Positions 1 through 13,510 of a DNA stretch of 64,000 nt are shown piece by piece. Made by a program: the position numbers and the translations under genes. Below the pieces are notes generated by a model. It was not told the origin of the DNA and searched no databases. It was given only the letters and a program-made list of their open reading frames with translations. How positions within the stretch are numbered: the stretch's first letter is position 1; each line of letters begins with the position of its first letter. The stretch comes from Styela clava (Eukaryota; Chordata; Ascidiacea; Stolidobranchia; Styelidae), in assembly GCF_964204865.1 (NCBI RefSeq), contig NC_135263.1, positions 9,407,426 to 9,471,425 of the forward strand. Direction: 5' to 3'.

Positions 1-128
1 TACTATTTTTCTTCACGATCGATAAGCAATCTCAAATTCAAAACATTTTTGTGGGGGTTACACATAAAATTTTTTAAGCTGAAGAAGATATGCATGCCTT
101 TAATTTGACTTTATTTTAATTTCAACAG

Positions 129-771
129 TAAAATCCCCAATGAATGATAATGATCGAACCTCATCAGTTGATGAACAGCATTCTCCTGTTGCTCAGAGAG
201 AATTATCGCCAGTACTTGCAGGCAGACATTTCACATCTGACAACACCAATGCTGCCAATATCCAAGCCTCAACAGCCATAACGCCGACAGGTGAGACCAT
301 TTCTGACTACTTATTTAAAAATGCATCCATCACATTTACTTTTATAACGTAGGTTTGTTGGTAATCGATTTTGCAATGTGCTTGCATGATTGTCGAGTTT
401 CATCATCTACTATTACAGCCCTTACATGTTGATCGTTCATTGATATAAAACTATAAAAGTAGAAAATATTTTTCTATTTTTAATTAATAAACGTAAAATT
501 ACTATAGTCTATTTATAATTCAGAATTTTCTCCAATGTCATCATCACCATCTGTCGTATCACCAGGCAGTACAGGAGAATGCTCAGCAACATACTGGAAT
601 TCGTCTCGTTCGTTAGTTGCCGAACACACAAACACAGCAGCTGACATTACTAATAACAGCAACAGAACACCGTCTCCAAACCAACCTTCATCTCCTATAA
701 ATATGTCGACTACCGGTGAAAGAAATTGGATGCCACACGCCCTCGTCCAGTCGACTCCTTGCGCCAAGTGA
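129..771 (+). CDS. 3' two exons of an unidentified Ser/Thr/Asn-rich protein (5' part outside window)
   Basis: Two exons are visible: 129-290 (after a polypyrimidine-AG acceptor, ending at a CAG|GTGAG donor) and 524-771 (after an AATTCAG acceptor, ending in TGA). The splice joins phase 1 to phase 1 and keeps one open frame, which supports a real gene. The encoded C-terminal tail of about 136 residues is rich in Ser, Thr, Asn and Pro, with repeated SP/TP dipeptides, so it is probably disordered and possibly phosphorylated. No domain is visible. The first exon begins in the middle of a protein, so the N-terminal exons must lie left of the window. AATAAA motifs near 1127 and 1333 could end the transcript. 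I do not recognise the gene. Confidence 0.5.
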
Positions 772-3700
772 AAAGACAATTTCAACACAAGAATGATACT
801 AGATTTGCCAGCCTGGGCCTTTAGTGTGAAGTAAATGCAAGTGTGCTGAAGTATAAATACTGTCAGATGACCAGTGCAGCGAAACAAAAGAGAGGGTTTG
901 CGAAAGACAATACCGAATTCTCAGACTCTTATAGCACTGCGGTTCGTCGGATAATTTTGAGCACTCAACAAAAAATCATTGTATACCCGAGAACGACACC
1001 GATTACTGTCTAGTGAGATTTTTCAAGTCACTGGTCTGTTTGCATCAAAAATATTGAGTTCTTTCTTTGAGATAGCGGAATAATATGGCTTGAACTGATT
1101 TTGTTTGATTTTTTTTTTGTTTGTGCAATAAAGAGATGAAAATAACCAATAATATAATAATTTGAACGCAGTATGCCAAGTTGAGAAATTTCGAAAGAGC
1201 AATTTTAGTATAACTTTCAGACAAATGATAAATTTAAACCAATAATTCAACCGTGCATTCCAGAGCAACTTATTTTATACGCAACAATTCCGGAGTTTTT
1301 ATAATGAATGAATGTGAATACGACCAGATCAAATAAATGCCCTCACTTCAATTAATCGTTCAGCTTCCGAAACATTGAAAAAAAATGATTTTAAATCACA
1401 TGAAAACGTGTCTTTATGTATAGCTGTAAAATTTGAAAGTTTTTGTAATATATATCAACAAAACGTCTACTTATTTTCGAGCTATAAATGCAACAAATGA
1501 CACCATATTGCGGAGGGAAATAGGACGCCATTTCCGAGCATTTTGTGATAGATTATATCATCACATTGGAGGTGGATATTGGATCATAATAATAACGAAA
1601 GACGAGTGCGATTTCCGTTATTTTAATTGTGTATAACTGAATACAAAATCGATTTGAATTTAACTGGGTCAAAATTCAAAGATTATCGGATCACGCATGA
1701 AACTTATATCTAGCTTGCCTTTCGTGAGAGCGTTTTTTTAATCCCATGCATAGTCGTAGATATTTTTACCACCCAGAAGTCAGGATGTATTTCATAATGT
1801 GATAAGTGGGTTGTATTTCCGCTGTTGACGTTTCATATGAATATAATCATCTGTGTATTGTTATTACTAATTCATTTTATTGTTTTTGCAAATCATTCAA
1901 CCCTCTTATTGCACAATGTAAACAGGGTTATGAATTGCTATAAGCCTGTTTTGGCGTCCGTCACAAATTACGAGGTTGTGAACAACAGATTTGAGGTAAA
2001 AATAATTAAGCGAATGACACTTATTTATGTGACACAGAATTATTCTTATTTTGCCCTTTGATCGGAAATTCCAAAATAATATTGATATTCTTGTGTTTTA
2101 CTGCTTTTATTAGCTTACCTTGAACTATGGTACACATACTAAATCACTCTACAAGGTAACAATTACAACTACAATTATAACTGCCGATAACGTACTCTGA
2201 TAAATGAAAGTAGTAACCCGATTGGGAAATGTTTTAGGGTCATTCAACTCCCAGCATGCTTAACATAGATAACCTTCAGTCAATATATATTTAATAAAGT
2301 TTTATTGTGACGTTCTAACATAAATTTGGCCTATTTCTCGTGGTCATATAAACTTGAAAATCATTGTCATTGACCACCAGTTTAAATTTTTTTCAATGAA
2401 AATTTTGAGTTCATCAATCAACAAGCTATAACTAGAAGTTATGGGCGAGCTTCAAATCACTAATCATCATAAGGTGTGGGACATATACTAATAAAACCGG
2501 AACAAAAAAGTAAAAATTCTAACAACGTCGATTTAAAGAAATTTTAATGATGTTCCCTGATAATATTAAACTTAACAAATCACACGATGATCTTTATGAT
2601 GTCGAGCAGCAATAGCAAATCAATATGACAAATCATTATTTAGTTAAGTCTTTTATTTACTAATCACATTCATTAAAATATTTCTTATACATCCATATTT
2701 ACACAATGTCACAAATAGCCTTGTAAAATTTGAACACGTAATCGTAAACGTTGTGAAGATTTATGTGGGACATTCAGACATCATCCGGTAGACAATAAAA
2801 TGAAATACGGTGATGTTAACGGGCAAGTAAAACAAATATACATTGACGTAATATTTATAATCATTATATGAAGATATGTCAATTTAAGAATATAAAAATT
2901 AGATTTCAAATGAACTAAACAAGAACTTGATTTCAGCAGTAACGCGACTATGATGCAAGCTCTGTATAAAGAGCATTCGTAGTTATAAAAGATGACAATG
3001 TTATTTTGAATAAAAATATGGCAATATCCATGACCAAGTTAGACTATGGATTTTGGATTTGACGCAATTTAATTCACATTTAGGAGTTCAAAGATTAAAT
3101 GCAAGTGTACTTTTTTTAATTGATATATATCCTAAAATTTCAAAATAATGTGTACTGGTATTGCTGAAATATGACAATGAAACATTTTATTCAGGTTTGG
3201 TGGATTGGTGATATATATTTATGAAGCTTTCTATATTCACTACAATTTTACTTGGCGCCGCCATTTTATTTTTGACGTTAGTACTTAAATGCAACCTCGT
3301 AGTTATAAAACATTCTCACCACTAAAACGCTTTCTGGCGCAACTTAATTCCAACAAATCTATTTTCACGCTCATATTCGTTTGGCGTGAAAATAAATTTG
3401 TGAAAACTTGCGAAAATATCTGTTTTGTTTCACTTATTTAAAATGTTTGATTCGGTCTAGTGAATTTCCATGAATTTCGTAAAAAGTGCAAATTGCTTTG
3501 AACATACGTTTATTACGAAAATATTGTGTAGAACATGAAAATGTTATAATCGTTGTTGATTAAACTTGTACTTAACAAAATCTTAGTCAATTCAATAATA
3601 TTTGCAGTAATTAGATTGCACTGGTGTCTCATATATTAAGACCATTCATATAATTATTAGTTCATAAAATCGATGTAGCCTACCTATTTATAGTCACAGG

Positions 3701-6700
3701 CGTAATAAAAATAGTGAACAATTTTGAATATCAATGATATAAGCCCTATAATAGATATTTATTTCATTGATTCTTTCATACAATTTGCTTTGTGGTGCTT
3801 TTGTTTAGTTGAGTATTAAGAAAATAATCGAGTTTTACAGATCAAACCATGACAATACTCGGCGAAATTTTTTGTCATAAACATTTAAACTCTTCTATAA
3901 CGTTCCATAAACAGTGCAAAGTTAGAAAATCGTCAATTCTGTTGAATTGAATGACATAATATTATAATGACATGAGAACTACATTATAAATAGATGGCTG
4001 AAATGAAATATATACTGAAAGTACAGTACTGAATAGTTATATAGAACACTGTTTTTATAAACTGTAATCATTGTTATGAATAAAAACTTTTTATTCTTAC
4101 TGGTGCCAGATGGCCATTGTAACGAAATAAATAAAATTGATTGTGATGGTATTCAATGGAAAGCAATTCGAGTAGTTAGAAAAATAAAATGCATGGATCC
4201 TAACCGAGCAATGTATTTGCACCAGAATTAGCAATTCTGCTGTAGTCCTCACAAGTTTAAAGGAAAATCCATAAACTGAATGCAGGAGGCTAAAAATTTA
4301 GGCAATGAATAATATATACCCCAATGCTCGAATTACGTGCTGTGACAGATTTGAAATCGTAAATATAAAACTCAAAACATACTTTTTCATCAAACAGACC
4401 ACAGTTCTTATTTACTTTTCGGTTCATATCAACGGAAATATATACAAAGTTATGAATTATGAAATATGAAACTTGATATTCCGAATAATTACACTTGAGA
4501 ATTTTTCAGTGAACTGTGTCTGTAAACAATTGCTATTGCTCTCATAAAGCGGAAAGTGAGCTCTTAACACGATTTGCCAATATCGTAGTCGCACTTCAAA
4601 GAAATAAGTTAATCTAAAAACACAAAACAAATGAAATTCTTCTGTTATTCCTATTATTGAAGACTAATATTTTTTATATCAATTTGACTCCATTTTATCT
4701 CGCGGTTGAAGTAATTTGGCTTGGAGATTCAGTAGAGTTGGGTCAAAGTTTGGTTGATAGGCTTGTGTTTGATCAAAGTGGTCAAAAATTACAATATGTA
4801 TTTGAATCCGATGTTTCCCTATTTTAGGCAACTTCTTGGAATTTAGTGGAAAGTTAATGAGACGGATGAGACTACCCCTTGGTATAATGCATCACAAAAT
4901 GCGCGATAAAGCGGTTTGTGTGCAAATTGAACCTAAAATATTTATTTTTTATTATTTTGTGTTTGTGTGTAGTATGGAAATATATGGCGCTTTTAACAAT
5001 TTCAGTCTTCTGCACCAGACAATTCGAAACCAACTTTTAATATTATCAACGTTCAGATTGACAAACTACTCTGGCGCTATTGCTATGGTGAGTTCTGAAT
5101 CGTGGTGAGAGCCGTAATCTTTTCGATTTGGCTAAAGAAGAAATGAAAAAAAAACACGTTAAGCAGTTCAATTATCGTGTCCACTGGGATCTCAAGATTC
5201 AAAGATATAATTCGAACTATACTGTGATGGAAAACTTTGGAGCATAATGCAACCGACTCCAAATTTATCTCAAGCTAACCAGCAATCTTGCAAAGGGTGT
5301 AGGGAGTAGAGGCTTAACCCGTTTTGGGTTAGCATTTCCCCCAGGGGCTAAGTCCTGTTGTCCCACATTTAATAATAAATACTTGACACATGTGTTGGGG
5401 GAAGCCTGTGAAACCGAGCGGAAAAAAACCCGTCAATACCAGTAGGTCTGCCTGGTTTTAAGAAATTTTACAAAAAGTCATTTAAAAAAATCCCAAAAAT
5501 TGATCTTAATATCGAACGGAAAAGAAATTCAAATATCCGTTAGCAAATATTCTCACATTTTAATCACCTACAGAATTCAAACCTGATGAGATAACCTTTG
5601 AGAATAAAAGTAAAAAACAACCACAATAGTTTCGATGAAGGAGCACATTTTGAACTGCTCACGAGCCACGTACCACGAACCCACGTACATTTGTACCCAC
5701 GGCAATCGCACCTATGGAATTTATTTTGTTTTGCGGATATTTGAACCCATACTAACCCTAACCCATGGGTTTTAGCCCCCGTATATAGATTGAACACGCG
5801 GATATAAACATGGGTTTAAATGTACGGTCACCGTTTTTATTACTTTCAACGTATAATTTGTCGTTTCAAATCATAAACCGCTAGAACAAAAATAATAATA
5901 AATTCATTTCATATTTCCACAAACTGTTTATTATAGGAAAAGCCAAGATAAGGTCAATTTTTAATGTAAATATACAAGGAAATGGAGGCGGAAAACTATG
6001 TACGTTATGCTTGTTTTTATTTGCTGGTTATATGCTGTAGTAAAAACTACTTACCTTGAACGGATAACCTTTGCCATATTTTTGTTTCAACGATCGTCCT
6101 GCAAACGAACAAGCCAAAGAGTCGGCGTTTAAGTCTTTAGTAGAGGCTTACGAACCGAACCGTTCATCTGCTTTCCTGATCTGTAGGACAAAACTGTTGT
6201 ATAGGAAGGTGTATGTATTCATAGATTTTATTTCGGCAATTTAAAATTTCATGTAATCCCGGTATTCTTCGAAAATTTCGTGTTATGTGTAGAATGAGAT
6301 CACCTTGTTTTCATTAATGCAATTGGAATAATATAAATCTTTTGATAACATTGTGCTATACGGAGCATGATGTTGATCGGGGGATATATATATATCTGAA
6401 GATATGGCCTAGATCTGCTTGCGGATTGATATATGAGTATTTAAGATTCGCATATTAATCTCGAAGTGGATGGTATAAGCCAAAATAATTCCCGAACCAA
6501 GTATAGCAGTGTGTTAGAATTCAGACTGGAGTGGATGTGCCACCCTTTATGAAGTTAACTCATAACTTTAATGATGACTCGCTGAAGTTGAATTACACTT
6601 GTGCCACGTGCTATTTCTATTGCAAATACAATAACCCAAAACTGTAAGAGCGCAACGTCATATTGTTTCGCTGATTTTTTGCTCGATTTGACACGAAGCG

Positions 6701-6792
6701 GACCTACGGGTCGTTTTACTAAAATTTTGTTATATTATGCTAACTTTTGCCAGAAAGACAACAATTGTTAGTTACAACTCATTCCTATATAT
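772..6792. other. intergenic, no gene seen
   Basis: About 6 kb of AT-rich sequence. The ORFs in it (for example 4836-5108 plus, 1825-2061 plus) are short, lack splice context and show no recognisable motif, so I do not call them genes. The only structured item is the short inverted-repeat element near 5.7-5.8 kb, listed separately. Confidence 0.6.
5660..5850. mobile_element. MITE-like repeat, copy 1 (GTACATTT-type inverted repeat)
   Basis: This stretch is closely similar to 48011-48245. Both share the order CCCACGTACATTTG, a GCACCTRTGGAATTT block, 'GAACCCATACTAACCCTAAC', a CATGGGTTTTAGC block and a terminal ATGTACGGTCACC. The ends are inverted copies of each other (ACATTTGAACCCAC against GTGGGTTCAAATGT), the mark of a small non-autonomous DNA transposon. 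Copy 1 is the more diverged one and its left end is vague. No coding capacity. Confidence 0.55.
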
Positions 6793-7600
6793 CAGGGATG
6801 GCGAACCACTGACCCGCGGGTCACCAAGTCACCCACCGCGTTTTATTCGTGACCCGCGAAGGCACGAATAAAATAAAATGCTAACATTTTAGTGATATAA
6901 TTTAAGAAAAACCGACTTTAAATTAATCTACCAATAACTAAACTATTATATTGTACCGTCATTCATGTTCAAATTGTTAATTTATCGTTCTCGGCCGGTT
7001 TGGTAATTTTAAAAACTCCTAATCTTGGACGTATGTATGCACCGCTGTGTACCTTTATTCAGCTATTGGCTCTGACATAGTTTATGTCATAACAATGCAT
7101 TTGATCTGTTCATTTCTCGCAACGTCTTGTCTCTTTCGGAAGTTCATCTGCAGACTGTTTAGGGGTTTATACGAGAACTAGATGCTACCGTACTTTGCAT
7201 TTTATTAGTTTCTCACATACAATGCCGCTGAGAAAACAAAATCTTTGAGACTTGAAATGAAAACCTAGAAAATTAGAATGGAGAAGTGTGGAAGTGCCTT
7301 AACGGAGTCCTGAGGCTCCGTACGGAGCACTTTGAGAACCTAAAGTCTACGTAGTAGGATATAACAATGCGAACAACTAAGCAACGAATGTTTCCCCGAC
7401 GTTTGATCTCTTGAATTCTTCCTCTTTACACTCTACCATTGAAAAATTATTGGTACTTATTTCAAGAATGGTTTTGTGGGTTTAGGACTTATATTTAAAA
7501 AAAACTTAAAATCTTAAACTAAAATCTAACAAATAACACGCCAAAACCGACAAAACGAGGTAATATTCACAACCATGAAAATCTGTCTGAATGACTAAAT

Positions 7601-8187
7601 CAGTGGTCGGCAACCACCGCCGCGGCCCATCGCCGTTCCGCGGAAAGGTGACGAAAAAGACGGACAATTTTCCTGATAACATCTTTATTTGATTGAAATT
7701 TTAAACAATAATGAGTTGAAAAGAGTCTTTGCGATTTAAAGGGTAGCTACTTTGGAAATCTTTTGGGCAATACTGCTATCTGAATACCCCGGCATTGCGA
7801 AAAAAAGCTATTACAGGCATTTTTACATTTATGTCAGATCGGGTTTTCAAAATTGACAACTACAAAATCGCGGAAGGCTAAAAGTAAGAAACACGTTACT
7901 TGAATAACATCACTTTTATTTTTAAATTTAATATCAACCTAAATTTAAAACGTTTATTGTTACGTACGCACTTATGCTGATTGGCCAATGTTACGGCAGT
8001 AAATAAGGAAGTCTAAACTCGGGGGAGATTCCATAAATATAATTAGGGTTTTATATAATTGTTATAGCTAAATTCGCTACACAGACGCGATGCTCATATT
8101 TATGGAAAATTTAAACTGTTTCGCGACCCAGAGCGGAGGGCTTCGCGACCCAAATTTGGGTCGCGACCCCGTAGTTGCGGACCCCTG
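7601..8187. mobile_element. non-autonomous hAT-like element
   Basis: The left tip CAGTGGTCGGCAAC and the right tip GTTGCGGACCCCTG form an imperfect inverted repeat of the hAT type. Subterminal sequence is rich in CGCGACCC/GGGTCGCG motifs. The flanking 8-mers (GACTAAAT and CCGTACGG) do not match, so either the target duplication has decayed or the two ends come from different insertions. No ORF of note lies inside. Confidence 0.5.
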
Positions 8188-8747
8188 CCGTACGGTACCT
8201 CACCAGTACTGCAGTACCTGTTGCTGTATGTAGGCCTGCTATTCGATCGTGGAACGGTTCTTCTCTGGCATATAAAAACTCAATTCAATTTGCTCTTATC
8301 AAAATTAACAAATACAGTTGTAACCAATGAAAATTTCCGGGCAATTGGTCCAGTAATCAAAGAGAAAAGCCACTTTTCAGGTTTTTCACTAGGTGTCCAA
8401 AAGTGTCAAAGATCAACAACAACATAATATTGAAACAATCGCTATGTCCACTAGGTGTCCGACAACAAAACGATCGCTATGTCCACTATGTGTCCAATAA
8501 TATTAACCTACTGTCTAGCATTAAAACATTCAATAAATCCCCATCCCGTAGTCGCAAAACCACGAACAAACATCCCTGGTAACCCACCGGAGACCGGAGG
8601 CACTCCCACAGACACTCATGACCAGAATCCAACCAAAAACCAACCACACTGTACCGGTACCAACCACAGCACACGCCAACAGGATACCTAAGGACAGATT
8701 GACAGTGTCACAGCGACCCAGTGTTGAAAATACAGAATACCAAATAT

Positions 8748-11710
8748 CAGTGGCGGCGCGTGGTCATTTTGACAACCGGGGCAAGCTACTGCGGGACCAA
8801 GTCACCCCCATCTACGGGGACAGGATGAGCGCTGTAAGTTCTCCCATCATTTTATGAGTATAAAGACCATTCCATCGGTAACAACCAATCGGCAAAAGCG
8901 ACAATTTTTAACGATAAGAAAGTGTCTTTAAAACCGGTCCAAGTCAAGGGATTAATAAATATAGACATAGTTTATTTTGAAACCTCTTTCAAAAGGAAAG
9001 GCAATATTTACCCAGATAAATACAATGACATATTAACAGAAACTTCGGGAAAGCAGACAAAACCTGAAATAAGGTTTAAAACGTTACTATGAAGGAAGGA
9101 AAGTTAATGCAAAGATAAGGACATGCGTCGCTCACTCATAGATATATATATGCTGCTAGACTTCTACTGCTTGAACCTCGTATATGCAACACGCCGCGGT
9201 TTCTTGGAACCAAAATGCTCAATAACGCACTGATTAAAGTCATGCATCCCAGAAATAACGTCTCTGTGAATGGATAAAACAGCCAAGGAATTTAATCTAT
9301 CTTGCTTCATTGTGTTTCTGAGATACGTTTTAATACGCTTCAGCGTGCTGAATGTTCGCTCTGCGTCGGCGGAAGAAATAGGCGTCGTCAAAATGATGTC
9401 CAGAAATTTTGCAGACGCCGCAAAGGTAGTTACTAGAGTGTTATCTATGAGGAACCCATAGAGCGCGCAAGTTGATGTGATGTTCAAAAAAGTTTGATTG
9501 GTGTATATACATCGCAATTCATTTTCCAATTTACCCACGTTCATCATGGGGTAAAATTTGGAGACAGTAGCCAACAAATGGATGGGAAATTGACGTGCAA
9601 ATTTTGAAAAATTTTTGGGGTTCATCAAAGAGAGCGCGGCAAGGTGTTCAGTGCGCAGACGATCGCCTATTTGATTCACCAGAATGTCACAGCATTCCTT
9701 TGCAGACAAAATCAAACGCTGCGTTGTTTGCCCGCGGCGTAAAGAGGCACTCCATGTGTCGTTGTATTTTATTGTTTCCCGGATACGAGATACAGCATCG
9801 CAAAAATCTGAAATACACGACTGCACAGACGCTCCATCCATTAGCCTTGACTGCAATGCGCCGTATAATACATCCACGTGATAGAATATTGTGGAGAAAA
9901 AAGCGAGAAAAAATGAAAACTCACCATCTTCTAGCAGACGCTTTAGACCTGCCGCCTCCCTCACAGAGCGTTCGTCCCAAACCGGAGAGCTCTGAATGCC
10001 ATTGAAACACTCAATGAGCTCAGACCTAATTTCGGACACGCCCTGCACCACGCGTGATTGGAAGTTCCAACGTGTTGGTGCACAAGCTGGGAGACGGCGG
10101 CTACATACCTGGCGAAGGAGGTCAGAGCGCTTCGGCAAAACGGAAAAAAATGAAGAAGACCCCGAAACATTTGCAAAAAATATACGGACGAGAGGGGTAT
10201 CAAGACACCTATTTTTAATAACGAGGTTAAATTGGTGTGCATAACAATGTAAAAAATGCGCATGAGGAAAATCTTCTTTTATATAAACTTGAACACCATG
10301 TTTCGACCCACTCATGACTGCCGCGCCGTCATAAGTTTGAGCTATCAATTTTGACTTCGCGTTGTAAGGCTGTAACACTTCTTTCAGTACAGCCGATATC
10401 CCGCAAGCCGTGCGATCAACGATTGGTACAAAGCTGTGAAATCTCTCGGTAGGTTTACCATCTTTCACAAACCGAAAAATCACAGCCAGTTGGAAAACGC
10501 ACGTGATGTCAGTTGTCTCGTCAGACTGAATCGAAAGGAACTGGCAATTCTCAATTTCCAGAGCCAAATGTTGTAAATAAATTTTATACATTGAGTCGAG
10601 CAAATCATTTTGGATATTTTTAGATGTCCCTTTCGAAACAGTTGCGGCATCAAGATGATCTCTCAATACTGTATCTAGGGATGCGGTGTATTCCACCATA
10701 TCCAAAAATACCCCTCTATTAGAAGAGCCAGCCCGTTCATCGTGCCCACGGAGGGACAGCTCGTGACAACGCGCGTCCTTCCTCCAACTGTGCTGCAATA
10801 TTAACATTTCCGAATGTTCGGTATTTTACTGCATTGTCCAGATGCTCTATAGAAGATTGATGATCCCTGGCACGCTCGGAAAGATGTTTAAGATCTCTAA
10901 AACCAAATTTACACCAACGTCAGTCACGGGCGGTAGCAAAAAGTGGGCAATAAAAACAAAAAAAGTGCATTTTTGTCCTCGCTGTAACACAACCATTCGT
11001 GTTTTTTATACCAAGTTTCTGCGCAGAATGTACGCCGACGCTTTCCTCCGTCATGGGATTGTTCCAGTGAACAATTTTTTGGTTGATAAGGCCCAAGACG
11101 TTGTACCTCTAATTTTTGTTCCAGCGGCAGCTGCGAAAATGGAGTGCGAAGTAGTGCATCAACCTTATTCATTATGACGTCTAAGGCTAAGAAATGCGAA
11201 GCCGGAAAGAAGTGAGGAGCTCAAAAGAAATGTGGAAAATCGAAAGCAAATGGACTAAAGGTCTCTAACTGATTCAAATAGCGAAAAGCGACAAAAACGA
11301 AGGCGAGGAAACTATCAACTCTTCAAGCAACCAACGAACGAGAAAGAATGCGTGAATAAGTCAACACGTTGTTGTAAGAAACGTCGGCATTGTGTCGTCA
11401 TAATTTCGGGGCTAGCCCCGATCGGCCCCGATGATTTAGTAAAAGAAACAGAAAACAAACGAGACAAACGCGGCGAGTGGAAGATAAAAGAGAGAATACG
11501 ATATACAATGAGCAACCGGGGCAAAATCGGCGTCGCCCCGTCGACGTTCGGCGAAGGCTTTGCGAGCGAAAAATGAACCATGTCGGGAGAATATGGCTAG
11601 TGTAGACAGTCTGTCCAACCGATATTGAGGTATTTTTCGAATATTTTTTATTATACCGAAAAAACAACCGGGGCATTGTCCCGGTTGGCCCTATTGACGC
11701 GCCGCCACTG
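8748..11710 (-). mobile_element. hAT transposon, ZMYM1-like type, nested in the outer hAT
   Basis: The tips CAGTGGCGGCGCGT (8748) and ACGCGCCGCCACTG (ending 11710) are a 14 bp perfect inverted repeat. The flanking duplication CCAAATAT is perfect (8740-8747 and 11711-11718). The element carries a transposase-like gene on the minus strand (9164-11172) and about 0.5 kb of non-coding sequence to its right with GC-rich short palindromes. It is complete in structure but its gene is broken. Confidence 0.85.
9164..11172 (-). pseudogene. hAT transposase with TTF-type zinc finger (ZMYM1-like), frame-disrupted
   Basis: The 547-residue open frame (10807 to 9164) has hAT transposase marks in order: SDETTDIT (first catalytic Asp), YDGAAVMSG (second Asp), HCYAHQFNLV (the conserved C-x2-H), PTRWN, and at the C-terminus SSADAERTFSTLKRIKTYLR, the hAT dimerisation region with the catalytic Glu side. 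Further 5' (11172-10811) lies a TTF/ZMYM-type zinc finger segment with WYKKHEWLCYS and GFRDLKHLSERARDH, but in other frames. At least three lesions separate it from the main frame: an extra T in a T-run near 10955, which destroys the FCFYC-type cysteine pair, a TGA near 10920, and a frameshift near 10770-10800. A full-length product is therefore not expected. The main frame alone might still give a zinc-finger-less fragment. Confidence 0.8.
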
Positions 11711-11879
11711 CCAAATATGGAAAAAATATCACATGACATCATTTAACAGATAAAACAAGGGCTTTCACAAAAATATTATTCAACCTCCAATTTTTTTTTC
11801 TAAATTTTACTGATTTATGCTTTGCTTTACACAACTGAGCCCATAAGCAAGTCTAATAGGAATTTAATCCCAAATCAAA

Positions 11880-13510
11880 TCCTTGCTCCACTGCCCTATC
11901 TCCCTCCACTTTCCTATTCTCGATCCGCTGCCCTGTCTCCCTCGCCTCGACCAAGTGCTCCACCTCCCTACCCTCAACCCACCGCCCTATCTACCTCAAG
12001 CTTCCTATCCTCGACCCACCGTACTACCTTCCTTTCCCCCTCAACCCTTTTATCCTCGACTCATTGCCCTATCTCCTTCAACTTTTCTATCCTCGATCCA
12101 CTGCGTTATCTGCCTCAAACTTCCCACCCTCGACCCACTGTGCGACCTTCCTCAACTTGCTTATCTTCGACCCACGACGCTATACCACTCAGTACCTAAC
12201 CCAACGGCGCTACAATCACGACTCGGTCGTCAGAATGAACTCTACCATCTTGCGACCAACTTCCATGTGTTATACTGGTCAAGTATGCCAATGAGATGAT
12301 TTAATCGTACGTCGACAAAACATGATTGACGGCATTCGTAAATGTAGGCTGGAATCTCAATTGGTAATCAATAACCATAATTAGTGGCTTAAAAATGTAC
12401 TACTAATTAGGCTACTGATGGCATCGGGTTTGGAGTCACTGTTTTTAAAATTTTAACAGTTCATTCGATATCGACATATCTGAGTTCCTTTTCAGAAACT
12501 CATTTAATGTCGCCTGTATTTCCATGCAAGGCGAAACGACGAGAAAGTAATAAAATATTTGCACGCTTGGTCTTTTTCAACGAATGTTCTGCCATATCCT
12601 GTTCTATATACAACTTTTTTTACGTGACTGAGAAGGCTGAAAAGTCAAAAACAGTCAAAAATATAAGTCGCTCAGTGAGTGCAATCCCTTCCAAACTATT
12701 TTTAAGCCATGAAATGTTTTGTCGTAGCTAGCGTTTCCAACTGCACTTTAATTCAGCGTATAGTCCCAAAAATGAGCTTATCTTATTTGCAACTTAATGA
12801 AGTTGCAAAGGACGCAGTTCGTACGTAATCTTTTACTATAAAATGTTGAAGAAAAATACTTTATACGGACCAGAGCACTATTGCTTACTTCGGATCAGCA
12901 TCATATTGTCACAAGACTCACGACATAGCCAATTATTAAGGGCATAAAACGGCTTTGTTAAATTTAGAAAACTGTCATTCGCAACAAGAGACCATCAGTA
13001 GCCCAATTAGTAACACATTTTTAAACTGCCAATTATGGTTATTGTTTACCATTTGAGATTCCAGCCTACATATACAAATGCCGTCAATCATGTTTTGTCC
13101 CCCTACGATTGAATCTTCTCATTGGCATACACGACCAGTATAACCCATGGAAGTTGGTCGCAAGATGGTTAAGTTCAGTGTGGCGATCGGGTCGTGAATA
13201 AAGCGCCGTTAGGTCAGGTACTGAATAGTATGGCAGCGTAGGTCAAAAATAGGTAAGTTGTGGCAGATAGTGCGGTGGGTCGAGGATAGGTAAGTTGAGG
13301 AAGGTAGGGCAGTAGGTCGAGAAGAGAAAGGTTAAGAAAGATAGAGCGGTGGTTCGAGGATGCGGAAGTTGGGGAGATAGGTCAGTGGGTCGAGAATGGG
13401 AAAGCTGGGTAGATAGGGCAGTGGGTCGAGGATAGGGAGATAGCGTAGTGGGTCGAAAATAGGGAGGTTGGGGGAGATAGGGCATTGGGTCGAGGACAGT
13501 TTTCAAGTAA
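11880..13510. repeat. foldback element with minisatellite arms
   Basis: The left arm (about 11880-12430) and right arm (about 12985-13510) are inverted copies, with a spacer of about 555 bp. The outer part of each arm is a degenerate tandem array of a ~35 bp unit built from TCCTCGACCCACTGCCCTAT and CTCCCTCAACTT-like blocks, in opposite orientation on the two sides. The inner part of each arm is unique sequence (compare CATGATTGACGGCATT near 12322 with AATGCCGTCAATCATG near 13077). Long repeat-rich inverted arms are the architecture of foldback or Galileo-like DNA elements. ORFs in it are by-products of the repeats. Confidence 0.75.

Noticed and set aside
5564-5797. 77-residue minus-strand ORF similar to one at 47978-48202
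   Set aside because: The similarity is explained by the shared MITE; it is not a gene family.
8383-8512. Short direct repeats of CGCTATGTCCACTAGGTGTCC, considered as a CRISPR-like or satellite array
   Set aside because: Only two to three imperfect copies with irregular spacing; animal genome context.
9595-10263. Plus- and minus-strand ORFs of 60-136 residues across 9.6-10.3 kb
   Set aside because: They are other-frame readings of the hAT transposase, which explains the conserved sequence.
11822-12299. Pro/Ser/Leu-rich ORFs of 76-138 residues
   Set aside because: They come from the ~35 bp minisatellite read in several frames; all frames give the same low-complexity pattern.
13243-13506. Pro-rich ORF on the minus strand
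   Set aside because: It is the inverted copy of the same minisatellite.
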